Positions 8,532 through 16,208 of a stretch of DNA of 64,000 nucleotides are shown here, piece after piece. The DNA comes from Burkholderiales bacterium (GTDB lineage: Bacteria > Pseudomonadota > Gammaproteobacteria > Burkholderiales > SG8-41), in assembly GCA_036262035.1 (NCBI GenBank), contig DATAJS010000003.1, positions 62,001 to 126,000 of the forward strand, written 5' to 3'. A program made the position numbers and the translations under genes. The notes beneath the pieces were generated by a model. It was not told where the DNA came from. It saw only the letters and a program-made list of their open reading frames with translations, and did no database searches. Position 1 is the stretch's first letter. Every line of letters starts with the position of its first letter.

Positions 8532-8918
8532 ATGAAATACCTGATGACCGCAGTAGCGCTGGGGGTGGCGATCGCCGGCGGCGTCGGTGCCGCGGGCACC
8601 GTGAGCTCGCGAACCTCGAGCAATGTATCGAGCTCGGTCAACTCGTCGAGCACGGTGAACTCCTCGAGCTCGGTCACTTCGTCGACCGGCAACGGCTCGC
8701 ACAACAGCGTGATTTCGAACAACGGCTCGACCGTCTCGAGCTCGTCCGACGTCGGCGGCACCAACAGCGTCGTGACGAACTCGGTGGTCGGCAACCGCGG
8801 GAGCCTGTGCACCGCGGAGATCAACGGCAAACGCTGCGAAGTGACGTGCCGCCTGCCGCGCGTCGCGCAGTGCGGCAAGGCCGCGGACGCGGGCGCGCCG
8901 AGCTGTACCTGCCAGTAA
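8532..8918 (+). CDS. Secreted Ser/Asn-rich protein with Cys-rich tail
   Basis: A 128-residue protein starting at ATG 8532, five bases after GGAGGA. A signal peptide of about 21 residues (MKYLMTAVALGVAIAGG) precedes roughly 65 residues composed almost only of Ser, Asn, Val, Thr and Gly in short repeats such as SSSTVNSSSSVTSS. The last 40 residues form a different module with six cysteines (CTAEINGKRC, EVTC, VAQC, SCTC), likely disulphide-bonded outside the cytoplasm. No known family is recognised. It converges with three other low-complexity secreted proteins on a shared terminator, suggesting a common surface or matrix role. Confidence 0.7.
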   Translation: MKYLMTAVALGVAIAGGVGAAGTVSSRTSSNVSSSVNSSSTVNSSSSVTSSTGNGSHNSVISNNGSTVSSSSDVGGTNSVVTNSVVGNRGSLCTAEINGKRCEVTCRLPRVAQCGKAADAGAPSCTCQ

Positions 8919-8936
8919 TCGCGATTCACGCGCAGC

Positions 8937-8970
8937 AAAAGAAAACCCGCCTTTCGGCGGGTTTTCTTTT
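8937..8970. terminator. Bidirectional rho-independent terminator
   Basis: AAAACCCGCC, a TTTC loop and GGCGGGTTTT form a strong stem flanked by A-rich sequence on one side and TTCTTTT on the other, so it can work on both strands. It serves the convergent genes at 8532-8918 and 9007-9753. Confidence 0.92.
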
Positions 8971-9006
8971 GGGAAGCGGCCGCAGCCGCTTCCGGAGCAG
9001 GAGCGT

Positions 9007-9753
9007 TTAACGCTTCCAGCTGTCGTTGCCGTCGCCCCGGTCACGCTTGTGATGACCTTTGGCCTTGCCGTGGCCTTTCTTGCCCGGACCGTCGCTCATG
9101 TCGGTCTTCGAGCCGACCGCGCCGCCGGCGCTGGAGCTCGTGCCGCCCGCGCTCGCCGAGGCGCCGCCCATCGCGCCACTCGAGGTGCTGCCCGGAACCG
9201 CGCTCATGCCCGGCATCGAGGAGTCACCACGACGGCTGCCGTTCTGGCTCGGGTTCACGGCCATGTTCTGCGAGCTGTTGGTGTTCTGCGAGGCCGAGGT
9301 CGACTGGTTGGTCGTCGCGTTGTTGTTGATGCGCGCGCGGTTGTTGTCGCCCTTGATCCGCGCGTCCAAAGCAACGCCTGTCGCCGCCGACGGATTCACG
9401 TATTGCTCGGGGTTGGTCTGCGAAGCCTGGCTCGCATCGGTCCGCTGGCGCGCCGAGCCGCTGCGGCTGGCGTTCTGGCTCGGGTTCACGGCCATGTTCT
9501 GCGAGCTGTTGGTGTTCTGCGACGCCGAGGTCGACTGGTTCGTCGTCGCGCTGTTGTTGATGCGGGCGTTGGTGCCGCTGCCGTTGATGCCGACGTTCGA
9601 CTCGACACCCGTGGCCGCGCTCGGGTTCACGATCTGCGTCGGGTTGGTCTGCGAGGCCTGGCTGGCGTCGGTGGACTGACGGGTCTGCGCCATAGCCGTC
9701 GTGCTGAGTGCAGCGAACACCGCCGCCGCGATAAGGGACTGTTTCAGGATCAT
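9007..9753 (-). CDS. Secreted Asn/Ser/Gln-rich repeat protein, paralogue A
   Basis: A 248-residue protein with a signal peptide cleaved near AMAQ. Two tandem repeats of about 77 residues follow; each contains TDASQASQTNP, VNPSAATGV, a variable stretch and ATTNQSTSASQNTNSSQNM, and the copies are nearly identical over long runs. A Gly/Ser-rich linker leads to a basic tail with DMSDGPGKKGHGKAKGH. This layout recurs in the next two genes. Regularly spaced Asn/Gln recall curli or Fap amyloid subunits, but no known family motif is met. Start ATG 9753 has GAGGAGA upstream and a conserved 16-bp motif beyond it. Confidence 0.72.
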   Translation of the reverse strand: MILKQSLIAAAVFAALSTTAMAQTRQSTDASQASQTNPTQIVNPSAATGVESNVGINGSGTNARINNSATTNQSTSASQNTNSSQNMAVNPSQNASRSGSARQRTDASQASQTNPEQYVNPSAATGVALDARIKGDNNRARINNNATTNQSTSASQNTNSSQNMAVNPSQNGSRRGDSSMPGMSAVPGSTSSGAMGGASASAGGTSSSAGGAVGSKTDMSDGPGKKGHGKAKGHHKRDRGDGNDSWKR

Positions 9754-9792
9754 GAGATGGATCTCCTCAAAAGTTGAGCTGCCGTATTTGCT

Positions 9793-9808
9793 GTGCAGCT
9801 TTTATGCC
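9793..9808 (-). promoter_or_regulatory. Conserved 16-bp motif GGCATAAAAGCTGCAC upstream of paralogue A
   Basis: Read on the minus strand, GGCATAAAAGCTGCAC ends exactly 39 nt before the start codon at 9753. Identical copies at the same distance precede the other two paralogues, while the sequence between motif and ribosome site differs. It may be a promoter core or an early 5'-leader element. Confidence 0.75.
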
Positions 9809-9866
9809 GTCCGGTGATGCGCAGTGCGTGTTGCACGCGCATCACCTTCGCGCATCCTGCGTTCGC

Positions 9867-10517
9867 TTACTTGCGATCGTGCTTCAGATGGCCTTTGGCT
9901 TTACCGTGGCCGCGCTTGCCCGGACCGTCGGTCATGTCGGGTTTCGAGCCGACCGAGCCGCCGGCGCTGGAGGACGTGCCGCCCTGACCGGGGAGCGCCT
10001 TCATGCCGGGAACGCCGCTCTGGATGCCCATGTTCTGGGCGCTATTGGTGTTCTGCGACGCGGTCGTCGACTGATTCGTCGTCGCCTGCGAGTCCATGAA
10101 GATGGTGTTGTGGTTGCCGCGGAACTGCGCGCTCGATTCCACGCCCGTCGCCGCGCTCGGGTTCACCGACTGCTCGGGGCTGGTCTGCGAGGCCTGGCTG
10201 CCCGACAGGCGGCTCGAGCCGCTGCCGCTGGCTTGTCCCGACGCGCCCAGACCCTGCGTGCTGCCGGTGTCCTGCGACACGCCGGTCGACTGGTTCGTCG
10301 TCGCCTGCGAGTCCATGAAGATGGTGTTGTGGTTGCCGCGGAAGTTGGCGCTCGAATCCACGCCCGTCGCCGCGCTCGGGTTGACCGACTGCAACGGGTT
10401 GGTCTGCGAAGCCTGGCTGGCGTCGGTGGATTGACGCGATTGCTGCGCAACCGCTGCGGTGCCGAAAGCCGCGAAGACCGCCGCGGCGATGATGCTTACA
10501 GAATGCTTCCGGATCAT
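9867..10517 (-). CDS. Secreted Asn/Ser/Gln-rich repeat protein, paralogue B
   Basis: A 216-residue protein starting at ATG 10517 behind GAGGAGA; an upstream in-frame TTG has no ribosome site. The signal peptide ends near AVAQQSRQ. Two repeats share SQASQTNP/SP, VNPSAATGV, FRGNHNTIFMDSQATTNQST and SQNT or SQDT with paralogue A. A Gly/Ser linker then leads to DMTDGPGKRGHGKAKGH plus a basic end. The HNTIFMDSQATTNQST block is identical in both repeats, pointing to recent duplication or gene conversion. Probably exported; function unknown. Confidence 0.72.
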   Translation of the reverse strand: MIRKHSVSIIAAAVFAAFGTAAVAQQSRQSTDASQASQTNPLQSVNPSAATGVDSSANFRGNHNTIFMDSQATTNQSTGVSQDTGSTQGLGASGQASGSGSSRLSGSQASQTSPEQSVNPSAATGVESSAQFRGNHNTIFMDSQATTNQSTTASQNTNSAQNMGIQSGVPGMKALPGQGGTSSSAGGSVGSKPDMTDGPGKRGHGKAKGHLKHDRK

Positions 10518-10556
10518 TGCTGTTCTCCTCAAAACAAAAAGCTACGAGCAGGGAAG

Positions 10557-10572
10557 GTGCAGCTTTTATGCC
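10557..10572 (-). promoter_or_regulatory. Conserved 16-bp motif upstream of paralogue B
   Basis: Exact copy of GGCATAAAAGCTGCAC on the minus strand, again with exactly 39 nt between its end and the start codon at 10517. Confidence 0.75.
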
Positions 10573-10644
10573 TGTGTTTTCAAGGCGTTGTCGTGAGGCG
10601 ACAGAGGAACTAGGTCACCTGCCGGACGGCGGAGCGCCAAAAGA

Positions 10645-10666
10645 AAACCCGCTCGGAAGCGGGTTT
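10645..10666 (-). terminator. Rho-independent terminator of paralogue C
   Basis: AAACCCGC, a short loop and GCGGGTTT form a stem; on the minus strand it is followed by a T-rich run (TTCTTTT). It lies about 55 bp after the stop of the gene at 10721-11392. Confidence 0.85.
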
Positions 10667-10720
10667 CGTGGTGTGCGGTGCACGGGCCGCAACCGCGGAC
10701 CGTGCACGATGCCGAAAGCA

Positions 10721-11392
10721 TCAATCGCGGTTGTGCTTGTTCTTGTCGTGGCCTTTGGCTTTGCCCTTGCCGTGCTTGCCCGGGCCGTCGCTCATGTCGA
10801 CCTTGCCCCCGGCCATGCCGCCGCTCGCGCCGGCCGCGGTGCCGCTGCCCGCGCTGCCGCCCGACGCGCCCGCAGCCATGCCGCTCACCGAGCCTGCGCC
10901 GGTGCGGCCGGCCGTCGTGTTCGACGTGGTGTTCGTCGACTGGTTGGCGCTGGTGGACTGATTGGTCGTCGCGCTCGGGCTGATCGTGACGTTGCTATGA
11001 GGCATCGCCTTGAACTGCGCGTTGGTGTTCACCGACGTGTTCGCGCTGGGGGCGGTCGTCTGGTTCGCGGTGGTACTGGTGTCGCTGCCCGCGCGGTTGC
11101 GGCCGTTGCCCCTGCCGTTGCCCGCGGCCTGGGTGTTCGAAGTGGTGTTCGTCGCCTGGTTCGCCGACGTCGACTGGTTGGTCGTGCCGCTCGGTGCGAT
11201 GGTCACCGTGCTGTGCGGCATCGCCTTGAAGCGGGCGTCGGTGTTGACCGTCGTGTTCGCAGTCGGAGCGGTGGTCTGGTTCGCCGTCGTGCTGGTATTG
11301 CTGCCGGCGGTGTTGCTCTGCGCCATCGCCGCGGCGCTAAACGCCGCACACATCGCCGCCGCGATCGCAGTCAGGGAGTTCTTTCGTATCAC
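10721..11392 (-). CDS. Secreted Asn/Thr-rich repeat protein, paralogue C
   Basis: A 223-residue protein with GTG start at 11392 (ATCGAGGAGA upstream) and a signal peptide ending near AMAQS. Two repeats of about 70 residues each read STTANQTTAP, ANT(T/S)VNT, FKAMPHS, then TTNQSTSANQ and NTTSNT. A Gly/Ala/Ser linker and the shared tail DMSDGPGKHGKGKAKGH follow. It is more diverged from A and B than they are from each other, but order of elements and tail are the same. It has its own terminator at 10645-10666, so each paralogue seems to be a separate transcription unit. Function unknown. Confidence 0.72.
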   Translation of the reverse strand: MIRKNSLTAIAAAMCAAFSAAAMAQSNTAGSNTSTTANQTTAPTANTTVNTDARFKAMPHSTVTIAPSGTTNQSTSANQATNTTSNTQAAGNGRGNGRNRAGSDTSTTANQTTAPSANTSVNTNAQFKAMPHSNVTISPSATTNQSTSANQSTNTTSNTTAGRTGAGSVSGMAAGASGGSAGSGTAAGASGGMAGGKVDMSDGPGKHGKGKAKGHDKNKHNRD

Positions 11393-11431
11393 TGTCTTCT
11401 CCTCGATATAGGGAATGAGCGACAGGGACCG

Positions 11432-11447
11432 GTGCAGCTTTTATGCC
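11432..11447 (-). promoter_or_regulatory. Conserved 16-bp motif upstream of paralogue C
   Basis: Third exact copy of GGCATAAAAGCTGCAC on the minus strand, again 39 nt before the start codon (GTG 11392). Confidence 0.75.
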
Positions 11448-11498
11448 CATGCGATCTATCGTTGTTCCGCGGCGACAACGAGCGCCCGAAAAGCACGG

Positions 11499-12455
11499 TT
11501 ACTGCTTCGGCAAACCCGCTGCGCGGGCGATCTCGCCGTAGCGCTGGATGTCGTCTCGCAGCAACGCACCGAGCTGCTCGGGCGTGCCGGGCCACGGGTC
11601 GACGCCCAGATCGGCCAGGCGTTTGCGAAGGTCGGGGGATTCCAGCGCCTTCACGAGCTCGATGTTCAGCCGCGTGACGAGCTCGCGCGGCGTCGCTGCG
11701 GGCGCGAACATCCCGTACCACAGCGGCATCGTGAAGCCGGGCACGCCGGCCTCGATGCCCGTCGGCACGTCCGGCAGCGCGGCGATGCGCTTCTCGGTGA
11801 GCACCGCGAGCGGCCGCACCTTGCCCGAGCGTATGGCGGTGAGCGCGGTCGACACCGGCATGACGACTTCATCGACCTCGCCCCCCATCATCGCCACCAT
11901 CGCCTGCGTGACGCCTTTGTACGGCACGTGCACGAGGTCGATCTTCTCGAGCTTCTTCAGGAGCTCGTTCGCGAGATGGTTGGTCGTGCCCGCGCCGCCC
12001 GAGCCGAAGTTGAGCTTGCCCTTTTGCCTGCGCGCGAGATCGATGAACTGGCGCAGCGTCTTCGCCGGCACCGAAGGGTGCACGAGCAGGATGTTGGGGA
12101 TGGACGTGAGCCGCGCGACCGGCGCCAGGTCCTTGATCGGATCGTAGCCGAGCTTCGCATACAACGAGGGGCTGACGGCGATGCTCGCGGTCGCGATGAC
12201 GATCGTATAACCGTCCGGAGCGGAGTGCGCGGCGGCCCCGATGCCCAGGTTGCCGCCGGCGCCCGCGCGGTTGTCGGGCACGATCTGCTGGCCCATCTGC
12301 TCGGAAAGCTTCTCGCCGATCAGCCGGCCGACGATGTCGCTCGACGCGCCGGCCGGGAAAGGCACGACGAGGCGTATCGGTTTCACCGGGTACGAGGTCG
12401 TCGCCGCGATGCAGTTGAAGGTGATGCCGAACAGGATTGCCGCGAGGTATCGCAT
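11499..12455 (-). CDS. Bug/TctC-type periplasmic substrate-binding protein
   Basis: A 318-residue receptor beginning at ATG 12455, whose signal peptide ends near CIAATTSYPVKP. Diagnostic segments are IRLVVPFPAGASSDIVGRLIG, QQIVPDNRAGAGGNLGIGAAA, SAPDGYTIVIA and VHVPYKGVT. The ASS in place of the usual GGS/GGT at the ligand loop could alter specificity. It stands alone between the repeat-protein island and the divergent formylglycine-enzyme-like gene. Further open frame upstream of 12455 crosses a repeat and is not taken as coding. Confidence 0.92.
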   Translation of the reverse strand: MRYLAAILFGITFNCIAATTSYPVKPIRLVVPFPAGASSDIVGRLIGEKLSEQMGQQIVPDNRAGAGGNLGIGAAAHSAPDGYTIVIATASIAVSPSLYAKLGYDPIKDLAPVARLTSIPNILLVHPSVPAKTLRQFIDLARRQKGKLNFGSGGAGTTNHLANELLKKLEKIDLVHVPYKGVTQAMVAMMGGEVDEVVMPVSTALTAIRSGKVRPLAVLTEKRIAALPDVPTGIEAGVPGFTMPLWYGMFAPAATPRELVTRLNIELVKALESPDLRKRLADLGVDPWPGTPEQLGALLRDDIQRYGEIARAAGLPKQ

Positions 12456-12462
12456 AGAGCTC

Positions 12463-12489
12463 CAAGGGTGCGCGCGAGCGCACCGCGCC
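12463..12489. repeat. Half-copy of the GTAGGGTGCG repeat
   Basis: AGGGTGCGCGCGAGCGCACCGCG resembles one arm of the 6053-6110 element. It lies in the promoter region of the receptor gene at 11499-12455 rather than at a gene end. Confidence 0.55.
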
Positions 12490-12555
12490 TTATCGGTTTG
12501 TAACCCCCTTGCCCGAAGAGTAGATTGAAACGAACGAACACGCACGAGGAGTGCG

Positions 12556-13470
12556 ATGACCATGCTCCGCGGTTTGTCGCGCAAGCTGCTGCTCGCCGCG
12601 CTGCTCGTTCCCGTCGCGGCCGCCGCGGCGCGCGATTGCGACGTCTGTCCCGACATGGTGAACCTACCGGCGGGACGCTTCCTGATGGGCGCGGCGCCGG
12701 GGGAGGAAGCGCGCGAGAATCTCGCCGCCGAGTTCCGCAAGCGCAGCCGGCCGCAGCGCACCGTCGAGATTCGCGCGTTTCGCGCGGGAAGAGCCGAAGT
12801 CACGCGCGGCGAGTATCGCGCGTTCGCCGAAGCGACCGGACGCAAAGGCGACGGCTGCTTCGCGTGGAACGGCCGCGAGTTCGAGCCCGATGCGCGCAGG
12901 GACTGGCGCACCCCGGGCTACGCGCAGGACGACGGGCACCCCGCGACGTGCGTGAGCTGGGAAGACGCGAGCGCGTACGTCGCATGGTTGTCGTCTCGCA
13001 GCGGCAAGCGCTATCGATTGCTCAGCGAAGCGGAGTGGGAATACGCGGCGCGCGCGGGCAGCACGACGCCGCGCTTCTGGGGCGCCGATGCGAACGCCGC
13101 TTGTGCGTACGCGAACGGCGCCGATCGCTCGACGCAGGCGCGCGTGGCGTTCGCCGCCGAGTGGAATGCAGCGCCGTGCGACGACGGCCACGCGTATACC
13201 GCGCCGGTGGGAAGCTTCCGGCCGAACGCTTTCGGCCTGCACGACATGCTCGGCAACGCGGCCGAATGGACGCAGGACTGCTGGAATCCCGATCACGGCG
13301 GCGCGCCCGCGGACGGCAGCGCGCGAACGAGCGGCGATTGCGCGTTACGCGCCGTGCGCGGCGGCTCGTGGGAAGACGCGCCGGTGGGCGTGCGTGCTGC
13401 TTATCGCGTCGGGAGCCCGACGACGGTGCGCGTGTGGACGCGGGGGTTTCGCGTCGCTGCCGATCCTTAG
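12556..13470 (+). CDS. Formylglycine-generating-enzyme (SUMF1)-like exported protein
   Basis: A 304-residue protein with an N-terminal signal (LLLAALLVPVAAAAA) and a full FGE-sulfatase domain (PF03781). It contains VNLPAGRFLMGA, a VTRGEYRAF helix, CVSWEDASAYVAWLS, YRLLSEAEWEYAARAG, FGLHDMLGNAAEWTQDCW and AVRGGSWEDAP. True formylglycine-generating enzymes activate sulfatases with a copper-binding Cys pair; I do not see that pair clearly and no sulfatase gene is nearby. A non-catalytic or other oxidase role in the periplasm is therefore possible. GAGGAG precedes ATG 12556 by 4 bp; ATG 12562 is an alternative. Confidence 0.85.
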   Translation: MTMLRGLSRKLLLAALLVPVAAAAARDCDVCPDMVNLPAGRFLMGAAPGEEARENLAAEFRKRSRPQRTVEIRAFRAGRAEVTRGEYRAFAEATGRKGDGCFAWNGREFEPDARRDWRTPGYAQDDGHPATCVSWEDASAYVAWLSSRSGKRYRLLSEAEWEYAARAGSTTPRFWGADANAACAYANGADRSTQARVAFAAEWNAAPCDDGHAYTAPVGSFRPNAFGLHDMLGNAAEWTQDCWNPDHGGAPADGSARTSGDCALRAVRGGSWEDAPVGVRAAYRVGSPTTVRVWTRGFRVAADP

Positions 13471-13490
13471 AGAGCACAGGCGTGCACACG

Positions 13491-13587
13491 TCATTGCGAG
13501 GAGCGAAGCGACGAAGCAATCCCGGAGCGTCCGTTACGTGCGCCACGAGATCGCCATGGCGTTCCTGCCGGAGCCGCCTCGCGATGA
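13491..13587. repeat. CATTGCGAGGAGCG dispersed repeat
   Basis: Begins TCATTGCGAGGAGCGAAG, contains CGACGAAGCAATCCCGGA and CGCCACGAGATCGCCATGG, and ends CTCGCGATGAC, which inversely matches the beginning. Related copies: 38560-38650 (complete) and 24199-24243 (partial, inside a coding region). Confidence 0.85.
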
Positions 13588-13597
13588 CCCGGTTCGG

Positions 13598-14533
13598 TCA
13601 GGCCGCCGACTGTGCCCGCTTCAGCGCGTTCGCCTTGTACGCGTCCTTCGCCGCGCATTCGGCGGCCCACTTTAGCGTGCGCTGCGCGGAGTCGTATTCA
13701 TATCTATCGACCACCTTGCCGTCGATCTCGCCGATCGATTCGCCTTCGTCGATCAGCTTCTCATAGAGATCGATCACCGTGCGCGCCCAAGCGATCTCGT
13801 CGCCGGTCGGCGAGAGGCCTTTCACCAGCGGCTCGATGAACGCGGGGTGCAGTGCGCCCGCGTGGTGGATGCCGGCCGCGTGCAGCGCGGCAGCCTGCGT
13901 CGCGGCCTGGTCGCCCTGGTCCACGCGCCCCGAAGGGTTCGGGACGAACACGCCGCCGGTGGCTTCGATGCCGAGCGCCATCGCCGAGAGCGCGACGTTG
14001 GCGACGGGGAACGCGTACTGGTCGAAGTCGGCGAACATCTCGATGCCGAGGTTCAGCGCCATGTCGTAGCCGCCGCCTCCGCCCATCGACCAGATCGTTC
14101 GCGGCACCGCGGTCAGGATCTCGTGGATGTTCACCGCGCCGAGCGCCGATTCGATCATCGGCGAGAGCTCGATCGTGCCTTCGGGAATGCCGCGCTCGCG
14201 CTCGAGCCTGGAGATGATCTCGTGAGCGTGGCGCATCTCCGCCGCCGATTCGGTCTTGGGCAGCATGATGCGGATGACGCCGGGCCACACCGCGTACGGC
14301 AGGTCGGCGTCGACGTAGGGCTTGTTGATGCGCACGTAGATAGCCGCGCCGCCTTTGCTCGCCTTGGCGATCGACTCCTTGATCAGCGTGCGGCAGCGCT
14401 CTTTCTCCTGCGGCGCGATCGAGTCCTCGATGTCGAGGATGTAGACGTCGCCGCCGCGCGTCCAGGCCTTGTCGATGAAGCGCGGGTTGGTCGGCGTCAC
14501 GAACATCGCGACGCGGGCGGTGCGGTTGTTCAT
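13598..14533 (-). CDS. HpcH/HpaI-type CoA-ester lyase (citrate lyase beta-like), copy 1
   Basis: A 311-residue protein, last gene of a four-gene operon. RVAMFVTPTNPRFIDKA opens the fold; DVYILDIEDSIAPQEKERCR carries the Asp/Glu that bind Mg2+ in CitE-like lyases, AIYVRINKPY the substrate Arg, and GIEMFADFDQYAFP is an Asp-containing later loop. The C-terminus adds about 60 residues (LHPAFIEPLVKGLSPTGDEIAWA and beyond), as in malyl-CoA or citramalyl-CoA lyases (PF03328). The ATG overlaps the previous gene by 4 bp. Expected reaction: reversible cleavage of a 3-hydroxyacyl-CoA ester; substrate unknown. Confidence 0.85.
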   Translation of the reverse strand: MNNRTARVAMFVTPTNPRFIDKAWTRGGDVYILDIEDSIAPQEKERCRTLIKESIAKASKGGAAIYVRINKPYVDADLPYAVWPGVIRIMLPKTESAAEMRHAHEIISRLERERGIPEGTIELSPMIESALGAVNIHEILTAVPRTIWSMGGGGGYDMALNLGIEMFADFDQYAFPVANVALSAMALGIEATGGVFVPNPSGRVDQGDQAATQAAALHAAGIHHAGALHPAFIEPLVKGLSPTGDEIAWARTVIDLYEKLIDEGESIGEIDGKVVDRYEYDSAQRTLKWAAECAAKDAYKANALKRAQSAA

Positions 14534-15492
14534 GCGTTCACCTCCTGCCCGTGCGCGCGCGCTTTCGCCTCGTCCCGCGCTTTCGCCCGCGCCGCCCAGT
14601 CGAGATAGAGCCTCGCGCGGATGTCCACAGGCACGTCGATCATCTTGCCGTCGATCGGCACCGACGCCATGCCGCGCTTCAGGCCTTCGGCGAAGACTTC
14701 GCGCACCTTCACGTAGTATGCGGTTTCCTGCGGGCTCGGACGGAAGCCTTCGTTGCACGCCCTGATCCACGACACGTGAGGACAGACCGCACCTTTGAAG
14801 CCGGTGTCGCGCGCGCGGCGCACGGCCTTCGCGAGCTCGGCCGCGCCGGGGTCGTGCTGCGTCATCGACAGCGGATAGCTCATGCCCTGCGCCTGGCCGC
14901 CGGCCGAGATCGCGACCGTGATGATCTCCGACTTGATGTATTCCAGCGGCTCGAAGGCTTCGTGCGGCTCGGTCGTCATGCCGAGGTTGCACGAGAGCGC
15001 ACGCTCGTCGATCGTGAACGTGCCGAAGCGCGGCGTCGCGCGCGCGATCGCCAGCGCATTCCACACGCCCGCGGCGGTCGTGATGTCGACGTCGATCTCC
15101 AGCGAGCCCGACGCAATTCCACGCTCGTCCTCGAGCGCCGCGAGGCGCTCGCCCGCTTGCGCCATCTGCTCTGCGTCTTCCACGCCGCGCAGCACGACGC
15201 CGGTGAGCCCGTCGAACACCACCGCGCCAAGCTCTGCGGCGGCGCCGCTGACCCGCGCGAACACTTCGGCGCCGCCGCGCGCGGCGGCGTGGATCGCCGC
15301 GGGCATGCGCGTTTTCAGGTCCTGCTGCCAGTCGGCGCCCGGTTTGCGCGCGACGTCGAGCACGATCGCATCGGCCCACGATGCGTAGGCCTTGTCTGCG
15401 AGCGCCGGATCGTCGATCGACAGGCAATAGATCGAGCGCCGGATGTGCGTCGGGATCGGCCGCTCGCCGGCGATGCGGATGTCGCCGCTCAT
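14530..15492 (-). CDS. HpcH/HpaI-type CoA-ester lyase, copy 2
   Basis: A 320-residue protein of the same superfamily as its neighbours. It retains RRSIYCLSIDD at the first strand, ADAIVLDVARKPG where the usual metal-binding D-x-E-D is altered, EVFARVSG for the Arg strand, and LEIDVDITTAAGVWNALAIA plus NLGMTTEPHEAFEPLEYIKSEI in the barrel. Loss of the Glu-Asp pair after the first Asp suggests changed chemistry or a non-catalytic partner. GMSYPLSMTQHDP and PVDIRARLYLDWAARA resemble the end of malyl-CoA lyase-like proteins. 4-bp overlaps with both neighbouring genes imply translational coupling. Confidence 0.72.
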   Translation of the reverse strand: MSGDIRIAGERPIPTHIRRSIYCLSIDDPALADKAYASWADAIVLDVARKPGADWQQDLKTRMPAAIHAAARGGAEVFARVSGAAAELGAVVFDGLTGVVLRGVEDAEQMAQAGERLAALEDERGIASGSLEIDVDITTAAGVWNALAIARATPRFGTFTIDERALSCNLGMTTEPHEAFEPLEYIKSEIITVAISAGGQAQGMSYPLSMTQHDPGAAELAKAVRRARDTGFKGAVCPHVSWIRACNEGFRPSPQETAYYVKVREVFAEGLKRGMASVPIDGKMIDVPVDIRARLYLDWAARAKARDEAKARAHGQEVNA

Positions 15493-16208
15493 GCGCCGTA
15501 TCCTTCGTTGACCGCGGCGACCTGATCGGGCGTGGCGCAGAGGCAGCCGCTGAATCCCATGAGCCTTCCTTCGCGTGCGGCCTGCGCGGTCGCCTGCGGC
15601 GACGCGACGCCGCCGCGCGAGCCGGGGCGCCACAGCGCGCCCAGCGGCTGCTTGCCGAGCATGCGCGCGGCGACGACCGCGCGCGTCATGAGGAAGCGGT
15701 AGAAACGGAACTCGCCCTGCGGCACCGGCCCGAGCCGCATCGTGAGGTCGATGCGCCCGACGCCCAGCGCGGTCACGCGCGGGCTCGCTTGCGCGATGGC
15801 GGCCGCATCGCGGAAACCTTGCGCCGATTCGAGCATGACCACGATCTCGGTCGAGCCCGCGTCGACGCCGCGCTCTTTCTCCTTCTGGTCGATGAGCGCC
15901 GAGAGCTCGCTCACTTCGCCGGCGTCTTCGGGGCCGGGAAAGACGATGCCTGCGACGCCGCGCCCGATCGCCGCCGCCGCATCCGCCCAGCGCGTCTCGC
16001 GCTCGATGCGCACGAACACGTCCGATCCGCTCGCCGCGAGCGAGGCGGCCAGCGACTTCAAGCCTTCGCGCGCGGCCTCTTTCGCCCGCGGCGGCACCGA
16101 GTATTCGAGGTCGAGGATCCGCACGTCCGGCCGCACGTCGCCGCTCGACCCTGCGTCGTGCGCCGGCACGATCAGCCACGATCGCCTGCGTCTATCGTTC
16201 TTGGTCAT
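15489..16208 (-). CDS. HpcH/HpaI-type CoA-ester lyase, copy 3 (short)
   Basis: A 239-residue protein. RRSWLIVPAHD, then PDVRILDLEYSVPPRAKEAAR with the acidic pair, VFVRIERETRW (substrate Arg), GIVFPGPEDAGEV and IVVMLESAQGFRDAAAIA follow the CitE-like order; GRIDLTMRLGP replaces the usual GxxDL. It stops soon after the barrel and lacks the C-terminal extension seen in copy 1. First of three tandem lyase genes, it overlaps the receptor gene upstream by 4 bp and copy 2 by 4 bp. Three different lyase-fold subunits in a row suggest a heteromeric enzyme or successive steps. Confidence 0.75.
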   Translation of the reverse strand: MTKNDRRRRSWLIVPAHDAGSSGDVRPDVRILDLEYSVPPRAKEAAREGLKSLAASLAASGSDVFVRIERETRWADAAAAIGRGVAGIVFPGPEDAGEVSELSALIDQKEKERGVDAGSTEIVVMLESAQGFRDAAAIAQASPRVTALGVGRIDLTMRLGPVPQGEFRFYRFLMTRAVVAARMLGKQPLGALWRPGSRGGVASPQATAQAAREGRLMGFSGCLCATPDQVAAVNEGYGA

